A stretch of 64,000 nucleotides of DNA from Amycolatopsis oliviviridis. Its GTDB lineage: Bacteria > Actinomycetota > Actinomycetes > Mycobacteriales > Pseudonocardiaceae. Both the position numbers and the translations under genes were made by a program. Below the pieces are notes generated by a model, which worked only from the letters and a program-made list of their open reading frames with translations, was not told where the DNA came from and did no database searches. The stretch lies in the NCBI RefSeq assembly GCF_014654365.1, contig NZ_BNAY01000008.1, positions 248,001-312,000 of the forward strand. The letters are read 5' to 3'. Positions 33,338 through 43,166 of this stretch are shown here, in pieces (the stretch's first letter is position 1; each line of letters begins with the position of its first letter).

Positions 33338-35491
33338 TCAGGGATAGGCGACCAGGTTCGCCACGTTCGAACCCGAATTCGCCGGTCCGCCGCGGTCGTT
33401 GACGACCCGGCTGATGGTCCCGTTCCCGCCGAGGGAGACGGCGACCATGCTGCGGAACCGGACGTTCGGGTTGTTCGGCGCCTCGATCGCGCGATCCGCG
33501 ACCACACTCGGATTCACGTTGAAGAAGCAGTAACTCCCGAGCCCGTACGCCTCGTGGTTCGTCACCGAGTTCGCCACTTTGTAGGCCGCGTAACCCCGCG
33601 TCGAACCGTTCATCCACGCGGCCTGATTCGGTGGGTCGTAAGGCATTTCGTTCTGGTAGAAGTACGTCCGGCCGCGGTTTCCGTTCCAGAGCGTCTGGTA
33701 CTTCTGGTAGTGCTCGACGAACAGGCCGTACATCGTGACGTCGTCGCCGTCGACGATCAGGCCGGTGTCGGCGGTGTTGGTGTTCCAGCCGACGCCGCTG
33801 CCGTGGTCGGCGCGCCAGATCCACAGGTGGTCGCCGATGACGTCGTCACTGTTGACCACCAGGCTGTTCGTGGCCTTGCCGACGCCCGCCCCACCGACGC
33901 GGAAGAACACGTCGTGCAGCGAAGTCGGGTTGGCCGCGTGATCCTGCGCGGAGTTCGCGGGACCGACCTCCATCAGCGTGTTCGAGTTCGTGGTGCCCGC
34001 GTCGATCAGCACGCCGGCGACCTTGACGCCGTCGACGTCGGCCACCGTCATCGCGGTGATGCCGTTGTCCGGGATCAGCGTGGCCAGGCCGAGTCCGAGC
34101 ACGACGGTGTCCGGCCGGGTCACGCGGAGCGTCTCGTTGAGGTGGTAGACGCCCGGGGTGATCAGGAGGTCCTTGCCCTCGGCGAGCGCCGCGTTGATCT
34201 GCGACGCCGTCGTGCCGGGCTTCGCGATGAAGAACCGGCTGATCGGCAGCGACGAACCCGGCTGGTTGCCGTCCCACGTGATGCCCGAGGCATTGGTGCG
34301 CGTGGACGGCACGAACACCTGGTACGCGCCCGCGCCGTCGACGTAGAGGAACGGCTTCTCCCGCACGACCGGCGTCGTGTTCACCGTGGTGTACGGCGGA
34401 TTCGGGAAACTGGTCGACGGCGCGCCGTTGACTCCGGCGAACACCATGTTCCAATTCGAGCCGCTCCAGCTGCCGAACTGCGAGTTGCGCGAGATCCACT
34501 GCTGCTGCGAGCCGGACCGCACCTGGCCGTCGACCTTGACGTCGGACATCCAGCCGCCGCTGGACCACCCTCCGTCGTCGAGCTGCAGGTTGCCGCGGAC
34601 GTGCATGCGACGGTAGGGCGCGGCCTGCGAAACGGCCCAGCGGTCGGTGCCGCCGTTGGGGTTCACGGACAGGTTTTCCGCGCCACGCCAGAAGTTCTGC
34701 GTCGCGTTGCCCTGGAACCAGTCGGCCTCCGCGTGCACCGCGCCGTTGATCGTCACGTTGTCCGGTGAGAGGCCGAGCCCGAGCACCTGCGTGTAGAACC
34801 CGACGTTGACGTCGACGTTGTACGAGCCCGGTTTGAACAGCAGCGCCTTCCGGTTCGTGCCGAACTGGTTGGTCTCCTGCTGCGAGAACACGCTGTTGAC
34901 CTGGGACTGGATCGCCGATTGCGACATACCGGGGTCGAAGACGAGCACGTTCGGCCCGAGGTCGGGATTGGCGGTGCCGGTGACCGGCGTGAGCCGGAAG
35001 GACTGGGCGCCGGATCCGTTGCAGGAATACTGCTGGAGCTGGGTGCTGTCCTGGGTCGAGAGGCCCGGGATGTCGAGGCACCTGCCGCTGTTGCGGCTCA
35101 CGAAGTGATACGCCCCACCGGGTTCCTCGACCGGCTGCCACTGCTGGTTGTTCCCGCCGCCGTAGGCCCACAGGTGGATGAGCCCGCCGTCGGCCGTCGA
35201 CACCTCGGCGACGTCCCACACCTGCGCCGGGTTGTTGCGCGTGTTGACCCGGTAGTAGCCGCCCGAGGTCGGCTGGAACTGCCACTGCTGAGAGAAGGTC
35301 TGGTTGCAGGCGTACTGCTGGACGACCGTCCCGTTGGCCGACCCGGCGGCACGCGCGTCCACGCATTTCCCGCTCGTGGTCGTCACCGTGTACCAGGTAT
35401 CGGGAACGATGGCCGCCTGCGCCGCCGGAGCCACCACGATCAGCGCTCCGACCAGGGAAAACAGGGCTATCAGGGCTGCTCTGGCCCTCAT
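33338..35491 (-). CDS. Secreted ricin-B lectin (CBM13) / right-handed beta-helix protein
   Basis: 717 residues; the ATG at 35491 follows AGGAGG. Residues 1-27 are a signal peptide (ending AAQA). About 30-170 is a ricin-B trefoil with the repeated QxW (QQWQFQPTSG, QQWQPVEEPG). From ~180 to the end is a right-handed beta-helix of the pectate-lyase-3/GH55-like type (ALLFKPGSYNVDVNVGFYTQ, LLITPGVYHLNETLRVTRPD, DHLWIWRADHGSG). Likely an exported polysaccharide-degrading enzyme, possibly a glucanase; the catalytic residues are not certain. The gene is monocistronic and ends at a strong stem-loop. Confidence 0.85.
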   Translation of the reverse strand: MRARAALIALFSLVGALIVVAPAAQAAIVPDTWYTVTTTSGKCVDARAAGSANGTVVQQYACNQTFSQQWQFQPTSGGYYRVNTRNNPAQVWDVAEVSTADGGLIHLWAYGGGNNQQWQPVEEPGGAYHFVSRNSGRCLDIPGLSTQDSTQLQQYSCNGSGAQSFRLTPVTGTANPDLGPNVLVFDPGMSQSAIQSQVNSVFSQQETNQFGTNRKALLFKPGSYNVDVNVGFYTQVLGLGLSPDNVTINGAVHAEADWFQGNATQNFWRGAENLSVNPNGGTDRWAVSQAAPYRRMHVRGNLQLDDGGWSSGGWMSDVKVDGQVRSGSQQQWISRNSQFGSWSGSNWNMVFAGVNGAPSTSFPNPPYTTVNTTPVVREKPFLYVDGAGAYQVFVPSTRTNASGITWDGNQPGSSLPISRFFIAKPGTTASQINAALAEGKDLLITPGVYHLNETLRVTRPDTVVLGLGLATLIPDNGITAMTVADVDGVKVAGVLIDAGTTNSNTLMEVGPANSAQDHAANPTSLHDVFFRVGGAGVGKATNSLVVNSDDVIGDHLWIWRADHGSGVGWNTNTADTGLIVDGDDVTMYGLFVEHYQKYQTLWNGNRGRTYFYQNEMPYDPPNQAAWMNGSTRGYAAYKVANSVTNHEAYGLGSYCFFNVNPSVVADRAIEAPNNPNVRFRSMVAVSLGGNGTISRVVNDRGGPANSGSNVANLVAYP

Positions 35492-35759
35492 CAGGACCTC
35501 CTCCGCGTCAGTGAGCAGGGCGAGCTGAGGCGGAGCCCAGTGGAGACGCGGCGTAGCGGGCGGGGACCTCGGCGTCACGATGGTCGAAAACGTAACGGCG
35601 GTCACACGCGGAGTCAATACACGTCTAAAAATAAGTCTCAAAGATGCAGGTCAACACCGTTTCCGGCGATCGGGACCGCGTAGAGTGACCCCCGCGTGAA
35701 CGGCCCTCGCGAGCGGTGTAATGTATGGACACACGAGATGCGGAGTACAACTTCGCTCC

Positions 35760-35832
35760 GGGGCTATGGCGCAGCTGGTAGCGCACCTCACTGGCAGTGA
35801 GGGGGTCAGGGGTTCGAGTCCCCTTAGCTCCA
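35760..35832 (+). tRNA. tRNA-Ala (anticodon GGC)
   Basis: The 73 bases fold as a normal cloverleaf. The acceptor GGGGCTA (35760-35766) pairs with TAGCTCC (35825-35831), followed by discriminator A. The anticodon loop CTGGCAG between CCTCA/TGAGG arms gives GGC, which reads GCC. The T arm has GGTTCGAGTCC. CCA is not encoded. A terminator follows at 35845. Confidence 0.97.
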
Positions 35833-35844
35833 CAGTGACGAAAC

Positions 35845-35886
35845 ACCGCCCACTCGGCAGACTTGCTGAGGTAGGGCGGTTTTTTC
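35845..35886 (+). terminator. Rho-independent terminator of the tRNA gene
   Basis: ACCGCCC (35845-35851) pairs with GGGCGGT (35874-35880), directly followed by a T run (TTTTT) at 35881. It lies 12 bases after the tRNA. Confidence 0.88.
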
Positions 35887-36077
35887 GTTACGCCTCACTT
35901 TGGGAATTGACGCGGCGAACTGCAGTCACTGTTCAGTAGCTGGAGCAAGTGTTCTCAGCCTTATGTGTTGGCGCGGATTCGCTACGTGCACCCGCGCCAA
36001 CACATCGGCTTTCGCACCGGAAGACCTACCCGGAGCAGGCAACGGATGTTCAGCGACTCCGGCTTACCGCGAGCGTG

Positions 36078-37322
36078 TCAGCCAAGGCAGTCCTGGACGG
36101 CCTTGCTCAGGTTCGCCGCCCGAGTGTCGTCGGGCCGGTAGTTCCAGAGGTTCGTGACGTAGCCGAAGCCGACACCGGCGTCCGGGTCAGCGAAACCGAT
36201 CGACCCTCCGGAGCCGGGGTGGCCGAACGAACCAGGACCGAGCATGGGCAGGGCCGGGCAGGCGCGCCAGAACCCGAGGGACATGTTGAAGGAGCGGTCG
36301 GCCGGGATGTCCAGTCCTGGCGGCAGCCCGTACATCGTGGTCTTGTCCGTCTGGATCTCCGTCATCGTCTCGACCGTCGGAGGGTCGAGCAGCCGGACGC
36401 CGTCGACGTCGCTGACGGTGGCGGCGTACATCCGTGCCAGCGATCCCGCGTCGGCGAGCATGTTCGCGGCCGGGAATTCCGCCGCGCGCCAGGCACGAGT
36501 GCGGAAGTAGCCGGTCGCTGGATCCAGGGCACCGCCGAGCACACCGGCCCGGATCTGGACCGCGTCCGGGGTCCACATGGACTCGACCCAGGCGGTGACC
36601 GTCTCCTCGTCGAGCCCGGTCGTCGCGATCATGCCGGCGAGCAACTCCTCCACGGTGAACGGAGCGGCGTCTTCGAACCGGGCCACCCTTGGCTCTTCTT
36701 CCTCGGGCAGCCCGATCCAGGCGCTCAGCCCGAGCGGTGCGGCCACCTCCTCGGCGAAGAACGTGCCGAGCGACTTGCCGGTGATCCGACGGACGATTTC
36801 CCCGACGAGGTACCCGTATGTGACGGCGTGGTAGACGTGCTCGGTACCCGGTCGCCACAACGGTTTCTGTGCCTCGATCGCCCGAGTGACCGGGTCCCAG
36901 GCACAAGCCTGCTCGAAGGTCAGCGGTCCGTCGACGATCGGCAACCCGGCCTGGTGCGACAGCAGCCAGCGCACCAGGATCTCGTCCTTGCCCGCGGAAC
37001 CGAATTCCGGCCAGTAGCGGACCACCGGGGCGTCCAGATCCAGCTCACCGCGCTGCACCAGCAGATGCGCGCAGATCGCGGCGGCGCCCTTCGTCGTCGA
37101 CGCGACCTGGACGATCGTGTCCTTGCCCCACGGCCGGTTCGCCTCCCGATCGGCGAGGCCGCCCCACAGATCGACGACGGGACGGCCGCCCAGGTAAACG
37201 CTGCACGCGGCGCCGATCTCCCCTGGGGTTCCGTCGAAGTTCGCGCGGAACGCGTCGGCGACCTTCCCCCAGCCGTCCTCGACATGACCGCCGAAGTGCG
37301 GTCCGGTGGTCTCGTTCGTCAT
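36078..37322 (-). CDS. Serine hydrolase / class C beta-lactamase-like esterase
   Basis: 414 residues of the penicillin-binding-protein/EstB fold. The nucleophile motif is STTK (S75, K78 in VQVASTTKGAAAI), the Tyr motif is in VYHAVTYGYLVGEIV (about residue 165), and the C-terminal strand has GHPGSGGSIGFADP, the place of KTG (here HPG). No signal peptide, so it is cytoplasmic; this fits EstB-type esterases rather than a resistance enzyme. Preceded by a ~190-base stretch after the tRNA terminator in which I see no gene. Substrate unknown. Confidence 0.88.
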   Translation of the reverse strand: MTNETTGPHFGGHVEDGWGKVADAFRANFDGTPGEIGAACSVYLGGRPVVDLWGGLADREANRPWGKDTIVQVASTTKGAAAICAHLLVQRGELDLDAPVVRYWPEFGSAGKDEILVRWLLSHQAGLPIVDGPLTFEQACAWDPVTRAIEAQKPLWRPGTEHVYHAVTYGYLVGEIVRRITGKSLGTFFAEEVAAPLGLSAWIGLPEEEEPRVARFEDAAPFTVEELLAGMIATTGLDEETVTAWVESMWTPDAVQIRAGVLGGALDPATGYFRTRAWRAAEFPAANMLADAGSLARMYAATVSDVDGVRLLDPPTVETMTEIQTDKTTMYGLPPGLDIPADRSFNMSLGFWRACPALPMLGPGSFGHPGSGGSIGFADPDAGVGFGYVTNLWNYRPDDTRAANLSKAVQDCLG

Positions 37323-37571
37323 GGTCTTGTTCCTTCCGGAAAGTCAAATACCGGGCTCCGAGTTCGGCTGCCCGATGTCCACGATCACCTCCTGCACTGA
37401 CACCGGGCAGTCACGGCGCTGACACGCACGCGGCGGTGTGGCGATTTCAGTGCCCTGGATAGCCGGATCGCGCACCGGCTTCCGGGACCTGTTGTCCCGA
37501 AAGCCGATCAGCCGGCGCCAGGACAGCAGAGAATGGTGTGACCACCACCTCGACGAAACCCACCAGAGAAA

Positions 37572-38411
37572 GTGAGACCTGTCGTGGCCGACCACAAAGC
37601 CGATGGCATGTGGGATCTGATCGTGACACCCTGGCACCTCGACGAACACATCCCGGCCTTCCCGATCCCCGCTGCCGCGACTCAGGTCGGCTTCCCCGCG
37701 CTCCCCGCCGGAACGGTTCCCGCCCGGATGAGCCTGCTGCACCAAGCCGCCCGCGACGCGGTGACACTGGCCGCCCGCCCCTTGGTGCTCTCCGGTGACT
37801 GCCCCACCTCGCGCGCGGCGGTGGCCGGGCTGCAGCGCCGCCACCGCGACCTGGCCGTGCTCTGGCTGGACGCCCACGGCGACTTCAACAGCCCTGCCAT
37901 CTCGACCAGCGGCTACATCGGCGGCATGGCGCTGGCCATGCTGACCGGCCGCACCCCTGGCCTGTTCGGCGACACACTCGCCCTGTCCCCCATCCCCGAC
38001 ACCAGCGTCGTGCTCGCCGACGCCCGCGACCTCGACCCGGCCGAGCGCGATGCCCTGACCGCCAGTCGCGTCCGCCGCGTGCCTGCCGATCCCGTCGAGA
38101 TCGCCTCCGCCCTCAACCAGCTCGGCGACGTCCCCGTCTACCTCCACCTCGACATCGACGTCATCGACGGCGCTCAACTGCCCGGCGCGCGTTTCCCCTC
38201 CGGCCCCGGCCCGTCCCTCGGCCAGATCGAAGAATGCCTGGCCGCCGCCTGCGCAACCGCCGACATCGCCGCCGCCTACCTCGCCTGCGCCTGGCTCCCC
38301 GGACACGCCGGCGACCAGACCAGCCGCCAGACCATGACCCGCCTCACCACAGCACTCGGCGCCGGCCTGGAATGGCCCGACACCTGGCCCGGGAAACACC
38401 GGATCGGGTGA
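37572..38411 (+). CDS. Ureohydrolase (arginase/agmatinase)-fold protein with altered metal site
   Basis: 279 residues from a GTG (GTG 37584 also possible). The ureohydrolase order is kept: LVLSGDCPTS where GGDHS is expected, VLWLDAHGDFNSP (DxHxD), and LHLDIDVIDGAQLPG (DxDxxDP region). The first His ligand is Cys and DP is DG. At least four Mn ligands remain, so activity on a guanidino or other amide substrate is possible but the standard arginase reaction is doubtful. It is divergent from the serine hydrolase gene with a 249-base gap, in which no gene is seen. Confidence 0.78.
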   Translation: MRPVVADHKADGMWDLIVTPWHLDEHIPAFPIPAAATQVGFPALPAGTVPARMSLLHQAARDAVTLAARPLVLSGDCPTSRAAVAGLQRRHRDLAVLWLDAHGDFNSPAISTSGYIGGMALAMLTGRTPGLFGDTLALSPIPDTSVVLADARDLDPAERDALTASRVRRVPADPVEIASALNQLGDVPVYLHLDIDVIDGAQLPGARFPSGPGPSLGQIEECLAAACATADIAAAYLACAWLPGHAGDQTSRQTMTRLTTALGAGLEWPDTWPGKHRIG

Positions 38412-38721
38412 CCGCAGTGCCGACCTAAGCCCAGCGGACTCGGGCACGTCATATTTTCCTTACCCCTCAATAAGTACACAGTCACCTCCGCGCACGGCAG
38501 TGCTCAATGAAGAGAGGGCATAAGCCAACGTCCTGTCATGCCGACGAGAGCGCGATCCAGCGGCGGTAGCGGGCATGATCGGCATCCAGGGCTGTCGAGT
38601 TCGAAGCGAATGTGGCCATGGGTTGGTCTTCAGAGGATCTACTCTTGAGGCAGGACATCGAGAATGGAACGTCAGAGGGCAAGCTGATGGCGACACGGCT
38701 AAGCGGCCGATGGAAGCTCGG
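38412..38721. other. Intergenic region without a recognisable gene
   Basis: 310 bases between the convergent ureohydrolase-like gene and the hypothetical gene at 38722. Short open frames here have no ribosome sites and no protein-like composition. Base composition is less GC-rich than the flanks around 38450-38490. No terminator or repeat is evident. Confidence 0.55.
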
Positions 38722-39135
38722 TCAGGAACCGAAAAGGGCGCGGATTCCGCCCAGTGTGGTGAATCTGGCCCATAGGTCACTGTCGGGCGAGTGCAGGATC
38801 TGCCCGGTGATCAGCAGTTCGAGGAAGGCGCTGTGCAGGTCTGGCCGCTTGCTGCGGCCGGCCTCCATCCGGGCTGTGGTGATTCGGTAGCCACCTTCGC
38901 AAGGGGCGAAGACGGCGTCGTAGACACACTGCCCGGCTCCGGCGCGATAGAGGGACAGCCGGTCGCCTTCGACCAGCGCCACCCATTTGTCGTCCATGTC
39001 CTTCTCCTGTAGTCCCAGCCTGATCCGCTCCCATTCCGAGCTGGTCCACAACCGCTGCGGAGCGGGCAGCTCGCGGGGGTTGGCGATCGGCAGCAAGGCG
39101 TGTTTGAACGAGGCTCGGGTCACGGGTTGAGACAT
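38722..39135 (-). CDS. Conserved hypothetical protein
   Basis: 137 residues starting MSQPVTRASFKHALLPIANP. It has a conserved-looking core (SSEWERIRLGLQEKDMDDKW, LVEGDRLSLYRAGAGQCVYD, FLELLITGQILHS). No signal peptide, membrane segment or catalytic motif. It resembles small uncharacterised actinomycete proteins; function not recognised. The ATG at 39135 was preferred over one 24 bases upstream because the longer N-terminus looks unlike protein. Confidence 0.65.
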   Translation of the reverse strand: MSQPVTRASFKHALLPIANPRELPAPQRLWTSSEWERIRLGLQEKDMDDKWVALVEGDRLSLYRAGAGQCVYDAVFAPCEGGYRITTARMEAGRSKRPDLHSAFLELLITGQILHSPDSDLWARFTTLGGIRALFGS

Positions 39136-39583
39136 GCGGTGAGGGTACTTCGGTGACACGGCAGCACCCCGCAGTGACCATCGTGGTTGTCCACGGATCG
39201 CCTGCTGACCGCGGTCCGGTGGTCGACCCAGTCGTAGGTGTGGACACAGCCGGGCTGGACATGCAACTCGCAGGGTTCATCGAGACACCCCTCTGTCCAT
39301 AGTGGAGAAGGAGAACACTGTGTCCCTGGGGCACACTCAAGCCGACTCGCTCTTACTTCCTAAGTATTAAACGGCCTCATCCTCGCAGAGGGCGCGCGAG
39401 GAACGATCCGGTTTTAGGATCGGATCACCAGACGATCAAGCGCCCGGCGCGAACTGTGCCGCTGGGGCACACGCAATCCGATCGGGGGACAGATTGTCTT
39501 CCGTCGCCGTCGAAATGATTGTCTGGACCACGCTTGATCCACGAATCAGTGGACGCCCGCCGTCATCGGCCACAGGAGGAACC
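39136..39583. other. Intergenic region upstream of the ABC exporter
   Basis: 448 bases with no convincing gene. It includes an AT-richer segment near 39350-39375 (TTCCTAAGTATTAAA) that could hold promoters for both flanking genes, and a weak inverted repeat CGATCC/GGATCG at 39404-39422. Confidence 0.5.
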
Positions 39584-40540
39584 ATGATCGAGGCGATCGG
39601 CCTCACCAAACGCTACGGGAACACGGTCGCCGTGCGGAACCTGTCGTTCACCGTCAAGCCCGGCAAGGTCACCGGGTTTCTCGGCCCGAACGGGGCGGGC
39701 AAGTCGACGACCATGCGCATGGCGCTCGGCTTGGACAACCCCACTTCCGGCGAGGTCCGGATCGACGGCGAGAAGTATCGCGACCTGAAGTACCCGTTGC
39801 GCAAGATCGGCGCGCTGGTGGATCCGAAGTGGGTGCACCCCAACCGCTCGGCGCGGGCGCATCTGGCTTGGATGGCGCGTTCCAACGGCATCCCCGGCCG
39901 CCGGATCGACGAAGTCCTCGACACGGTCGGCCTGAACTCGGTGGCGGGCAAGAACGTCGGCGGGTTCTCGCTGGGCATGTCCCAGCGTCTGGGCATCGCC
40001 GGCGCGCTGCTCGGCGACCCCGAGATCCTGATGTTCGACGAACCGGTCAACGGGCTCGACCCCGAGGGCATCCTCTGGATCAGGACTCTCATGCACCGCC
40101 TCGCCGACGAGGGCCGCACGGTGTTCGTGTCCAGCCACCTGCTCTCCGAGATGGCGCTGACCGCGACCGAACTGGTCGTCATCGGCCGGGGCGAACTGAT
40201 CTCCCAGTGCAGCACCACTGAATTCGTGGCCAGGGCGTCTGACAACTCCGTCCGCGTCCGCGGCCCGCATTTGCCCCAGCTGCGCAGGTTGCTCGCCGGA
40301 ACCGGCGCGAGGATCGACGACTTCAGCGACGACGCCGGTGCCGCGCTCATCGTGTCCGGAATGGACAGTGAGCGCATCGGCGAAGCGGCGGCGGCCAACG
40401 GTTTGGTCCTGCACGAACTGAGTCCGCAGCGTGGCTCGCTCGAGCAGGCGTTCATGCAGCTCACCGGCGATTCCGTGCAGTACCAGAGCGATCTGGACGG
40501 CAACGCGCCCGATCGGGTCCTGGCCACCGGGAACAACTGA
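39584..40540 (+). CDS. ABC exporter ATP-binding protein
   Basis: 318 residues, DrrA/BcrA-type ATPase. Walker A GPNGAGKST is in GFLGPNGAGKSTTMRM, the signature is LGMSQ in GFSLGMSQRLGIAGALL, and Walker B is ILMFDEPVNGLDPEG, followed by the H-loop FVSSHL. The ATG at 39584 follows AGGAGGAACC, a strong site; a longer reading from 39494 lacks one. The permease follows after 20 bases. Likely exports a lipid, peptide or drug; substrate unknown. Confidence 0.92.
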   Translation: MIEAIGLTKRYGNTVAVRNLSFTVKPGKVTGFLGPNGAGKSTTMRMALGLDNPTSGEVRIDGEKYRDLKYPLRKIGALVDPKWVHPNRSARAHLAWMARSNGIPGRRIDEVLDTVGLNSVAGKNVGGFSLGMSQRLGIAGALLGDPEILMFDEPVNGLDPEGILWIRTLMHRLADEGRTVFVSSHLLSEMALTATELVVIGRGELISQCSTTEFVARASDNSVRVRGPHLPQLRRLLAGTGARIDDFSDDAGAALIVSGMDSERIGEAAAANGLVLHELSPQRGSLEQAFMQLTGDSVQYQSDLDGNAPDRVLATGNN

Positions 40541-40560
40541 CTTCGAAGGGATTTTCACCC

Positions 40561-41286
40561 ATGACACTGCTCGCCGTCGAACGCATCAAACTGTTCTCCA
40601 CCCGCTCGCCGTGGTGGTGCATGTTCGCCGCCTTGGTGGTCACCGTCGGCATCGCGGCGGTGATGAGCGCGGCCTCCGACTCCGTCACCATCTCCGGCAG
40701 CCAGACCGGCTACACCTTCGGCATGGCCGTGGTCATGGTGCTCGCCGCGCTCGCCGTGACCACCGAGTACCGCTTCGGCACCATCCGAACCACCTTTCAG
40801 GCCGTCCCCCGTCGCGGCGCGGCGCTCACGGCCAAGGCCGTGGTCGCCGGTCTCCTCTCGGCCTTCATCGGCCTGCTGGCGGGCTTCGGTTCCTGGGCGA
40901 TCGCGAAACTGCTCTCGCCCGGCGCCGACCTCGCGCTGAACAGCACCGACCGGTGGATCAACGTCGCCGGGATCAGCGTGGTCTACGGGCTCGCGGCGGT
41001 CATCGCGGTCGCCGTCGGCATCCTCGTCCGGCAGAGCGCAGGCGCGGTGTCGTTGCTGCTGATCTACATGCTGGCGGTGGAAAACCTCGTCCGGGTGATC
41101 CCCACCGTCGGGGACAAGATCTACGCCTGGCTGCCGTTCACCGTCGCGGACCGGTTCATCAGCGGCACCGGCCAGTCGACGTCGAGTTCCCCGCTCAGCC
41201 CGGGCTGGGCTTTGGCCTATTTCGCCGGTGTCGCGGTGGTATTCCTCGCGATCGCCATCGCGGTGGCGAAAAAACGGGACGCGTGA
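40561..41286 (+). CDS. ABC exporter permease
   Basis: 241 residues with six hydrophobic segments (MFAALVVTVGIAAVMSA, FGMAVVMVLAALAVTTEY, LLSAFIGLLAGFGSWAIAKL and others). The sequence VTTEYRFGTIRTTFQAVPRR is the conserved cytoplasmic loop of ABC-2-type permeases. GAAGGGATTTTCACCC precedes the ATG. It pairs with the ATPase to form one exporter. Confidence 0.88.
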   Translation: MTLLAVERIKLFSTRSPWWCMFAALVVTVGIAAVMSAASDSVTISGSQTGYTFGMAVVMVLAALAVTTEYRFGTIRTTFQAVPRRGAALTAKAVVAGLLSAFIGLLAGFGSWAIAKLLSPGADLALNSTDRWINVAGISVVYGLAAVIAVAVGILVRQSAGAVSLLLIYMLAVENLVRVIPTVGDKIYAWLPFTVADRFISGTGQSTSSSPLSPGWALAYFAGVAVVFLAIAIAVAKKRDA

Positions 41287-41402
41287 ACGGCGCCCGGCAC
41301 CAGTGACGTGGTGTCACACGGAAGTGATGACGCACGGGCACTGCCAAGCGCCACCCGGCATTGATGGAATTCGGCCATGATCATCCACAGGAAGGCCCGG
41401 CG

Positions 41403-43166
41403 ATGACGACACGTACTCTTTCGGCCGCACGGTGGCGCCCCCGGCGTTCTCTAGCGGCCGTGGCCACCGTGGCCGCACTGGTGACCACCCTGACCGGCGC
41501 CGCCGCGGCGGCCGCGGTCACGGCCCGGCCGGCGGGCGCCGCGGTGGCCACCGCGGACAAACCGGTCACCCACAAGGACAACGATCGTGTCCCCGAGGGC
41601 GCGGCGTGGACGCAGCACTACTTCCCGTCTTCGGACGGGTCCACTGTGGAATTGCACGCGGACGTGCTGCGTCCGGAAGGCGTGCCCGAGGGGCGGAAAC
41701 TGCCGGTCATCCTCTCCATCGGACCCTACTTCGGGCATTCGGGTCAGCTGGCCTTCGAGCACCCCGCGCACACCGGCCCCTCGGGCCGGTTCAACGACCT
41801 CATCGAAGGTGCCGATCTGCTGGGCCGCGGCTACGCCCTCGTCTTGGTCGACCTGCGCGGCTTCGGCGGCTCCACCGGCTGCCTCGACGCCACGGGTCCC
41901 GGCGACCAGGCCGACATCAAGGCGGCGATCGACTGGGCGGCGAGCCGTCCGTGGTCCACCGGCGCGGTCGGCATGTACGGCAAGTCCTTCGACGCCATGA
42001 CCGGCTTGGTCGGCAACAACCTGAACAACGACGCCCTCAAGGCCGTCGTCGCCCAGGAACCCATCTGGGACCTGTACCGCAACATCCGGTCCAACGGCGT
42101 ACCCCGCACCACCGCGGTCAGTATTTCCAACGCCTACGAGAAGATCGCCACCCTGCCGCAGCTGCCCGACGACGAGGCCCGCTACCGCGCCGCCGCCGAC
42201 TACGAGAAGGCACACCCGGAATGCCTTCTGACGAACCGCTTGGGGTATCAGACCGCCGACCCGGACTCGGAGTACTGGAAGGCCCGCGACTACGCGAACC
42301 TGGCCAAAGGCAGTGACACCCCGCTGTTCTTCACCCAGGGCATGGCCGAATGGAACACCGAACCCGAGGCGATGCAGGAATTCCTCGCCAACCACCAAGG
42401 CCCGGAACGCGGCTGGATCGGCCCGTGGGATCACGTGCGTGGCAACGAAAAGGCCGAGGACGGACGGTTGAAGATGGGCCGTGAAGGCTGGTTCGCCGAG
42501 ACGATGTCGTTCTTCGACCAGTATCTCAAGGGCGTCCAGCCCTCGGTCCAGTACCCGAACTACGCCGTCCAGGACAACAACGGCACCTGGCGCGCCCAGG
42601 ACACCTGGCCGGTGGTGAGCGAGTCCGCCACCATCCCGCTCAAGGGCGGTTCCTATGTGGACAGTGGCGCCGAAGCCGGTCCCGCCCCGGACGACAGCTT
42701 CGTCCACTGGTCCGCGCCACTCGGGCAGGCCACCCGGGTGACCGGCACACCGCGGATCTCCTTGAACACCGCCCAGGGCTTCGGCACCGTCATGGTCCGG
42801 CTCCACGACGTCGCCCCGGACGGCACCGCGACCGTGTTCGACGAACAGGTCTCCACGATCGGACCGGGGAACACGACCTTCGACTTCAAAGCCGCCGATT
42901 GGACCCTGCCCGCCAGCCACTCACTGGCCGTCGAAATCGGCACCACGCAGGCCAACGTCCTCGGCGACTGGCTCGACACGCCCTCCGGCAAGACGATCGG
43001 CATCACCGGCGCCGAGCTCGAACTGCCGTTGGACAGTCCTTCCGACGATCAGGCCACCCCCGGCGCTCGGGCGCCCTATCTGGACACGTATCTCCTGCTC
43101 AACAAGACGAAACCGGCCCCCGGCAAACCGTCGTTCACCCTTTCGGGCCAAGGCGAGGACGGCTGA
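41403..43166 (+). CDS. Secreted CocE/NonD (S15-like) hydrolase
   Basis: 587 residues with a Sec signal peptide (RRSLAAVATVAALVTTLTG ... AAA). An alpha/beta hydrolase of the X-Pro dipeptidyl-peptidase/CocE class: LSIGPYF, DLRGFGGSTGCLD, nucleophile elbow GMYGKSFDAMTG, acid region FTQGMAEWNTEPEA, His in GPWDHVRGNE. The C-terminal ~200 residues are the jelly-roll domain (YVDSGAEAGPAPDDSFVHWS ... TLPASHSLAVEIGTT). The family cleaves acylated amino acids, esters or Xaa-Pro peptides. GGAAGG precedes the ATG. Confidence 0.85.
   Translation: MTTRTLSAARWRPRRSLAAVATVAALVTTLTGAAAAAAVTARPAGAAVATADKPVTHKDNDRVPEGAAWTQHYFPSSDGSTVELHADVLRPEGVPEGRKLPVILSIGPYFGHSGQLAFEHPAHTGPSGRFNDLIEGADLLGRGYALVLVDLRGFGGSTGCLDATGPGDQADIKAAIDWAASRPWSTGAVGMYGKSFDAMTGLVGNNLNNDALKAVVAQEPIWDLYRNIRSNGVPRTTAVSISNAYEKIATLPQLPDDEARYRAAADYEKAHPECLLTNRLGYQTADPDSEYWKARDYANLAKGSDTPLFFTQGMAEWNTEPEAMQEFLANHQGPERGWIGPWDHVRGNEKAEDGRLKMGREGWFAETMSFFDQYLKGVQPSVQYPNYAVQDNNGTWRAQDTWPVVSESATIPLKGGSYVDSGAEAGPAPDDSFVHWSAPLGQATRVTGTPRISLNTAQGFGTVMVRLHDVAPDGTATVFDEQVSTIGPGNTTFDFKAADWTLPASHSLAVEIGTTQANVLGDWLDTPSGKTIGITGAELELPLDSPSDDQATPGARAPYLDTYLLLNKTKPAPGKPSFTLSGQGEDG

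Noticed and set aside
36078-37322. Beta-lactamase resistance gene
   Set aside because: No signal peptide and the KTG-equivalent is HPG; it fits cytoplasmic EstB-type esterases better.
38575-38890. Small plus-strand reading frames in the 38412-38721 gap
   Set aside because: No ribosome site, no conserved-looking sequence, and they run antisense into the hypothetical gene at 38722.
39404-39422. Inverted repeat CGATCC / GGATCG before the ABC exporter
   Set aside because: Only six pairs; such repeats are expected by chance in a region of this size.
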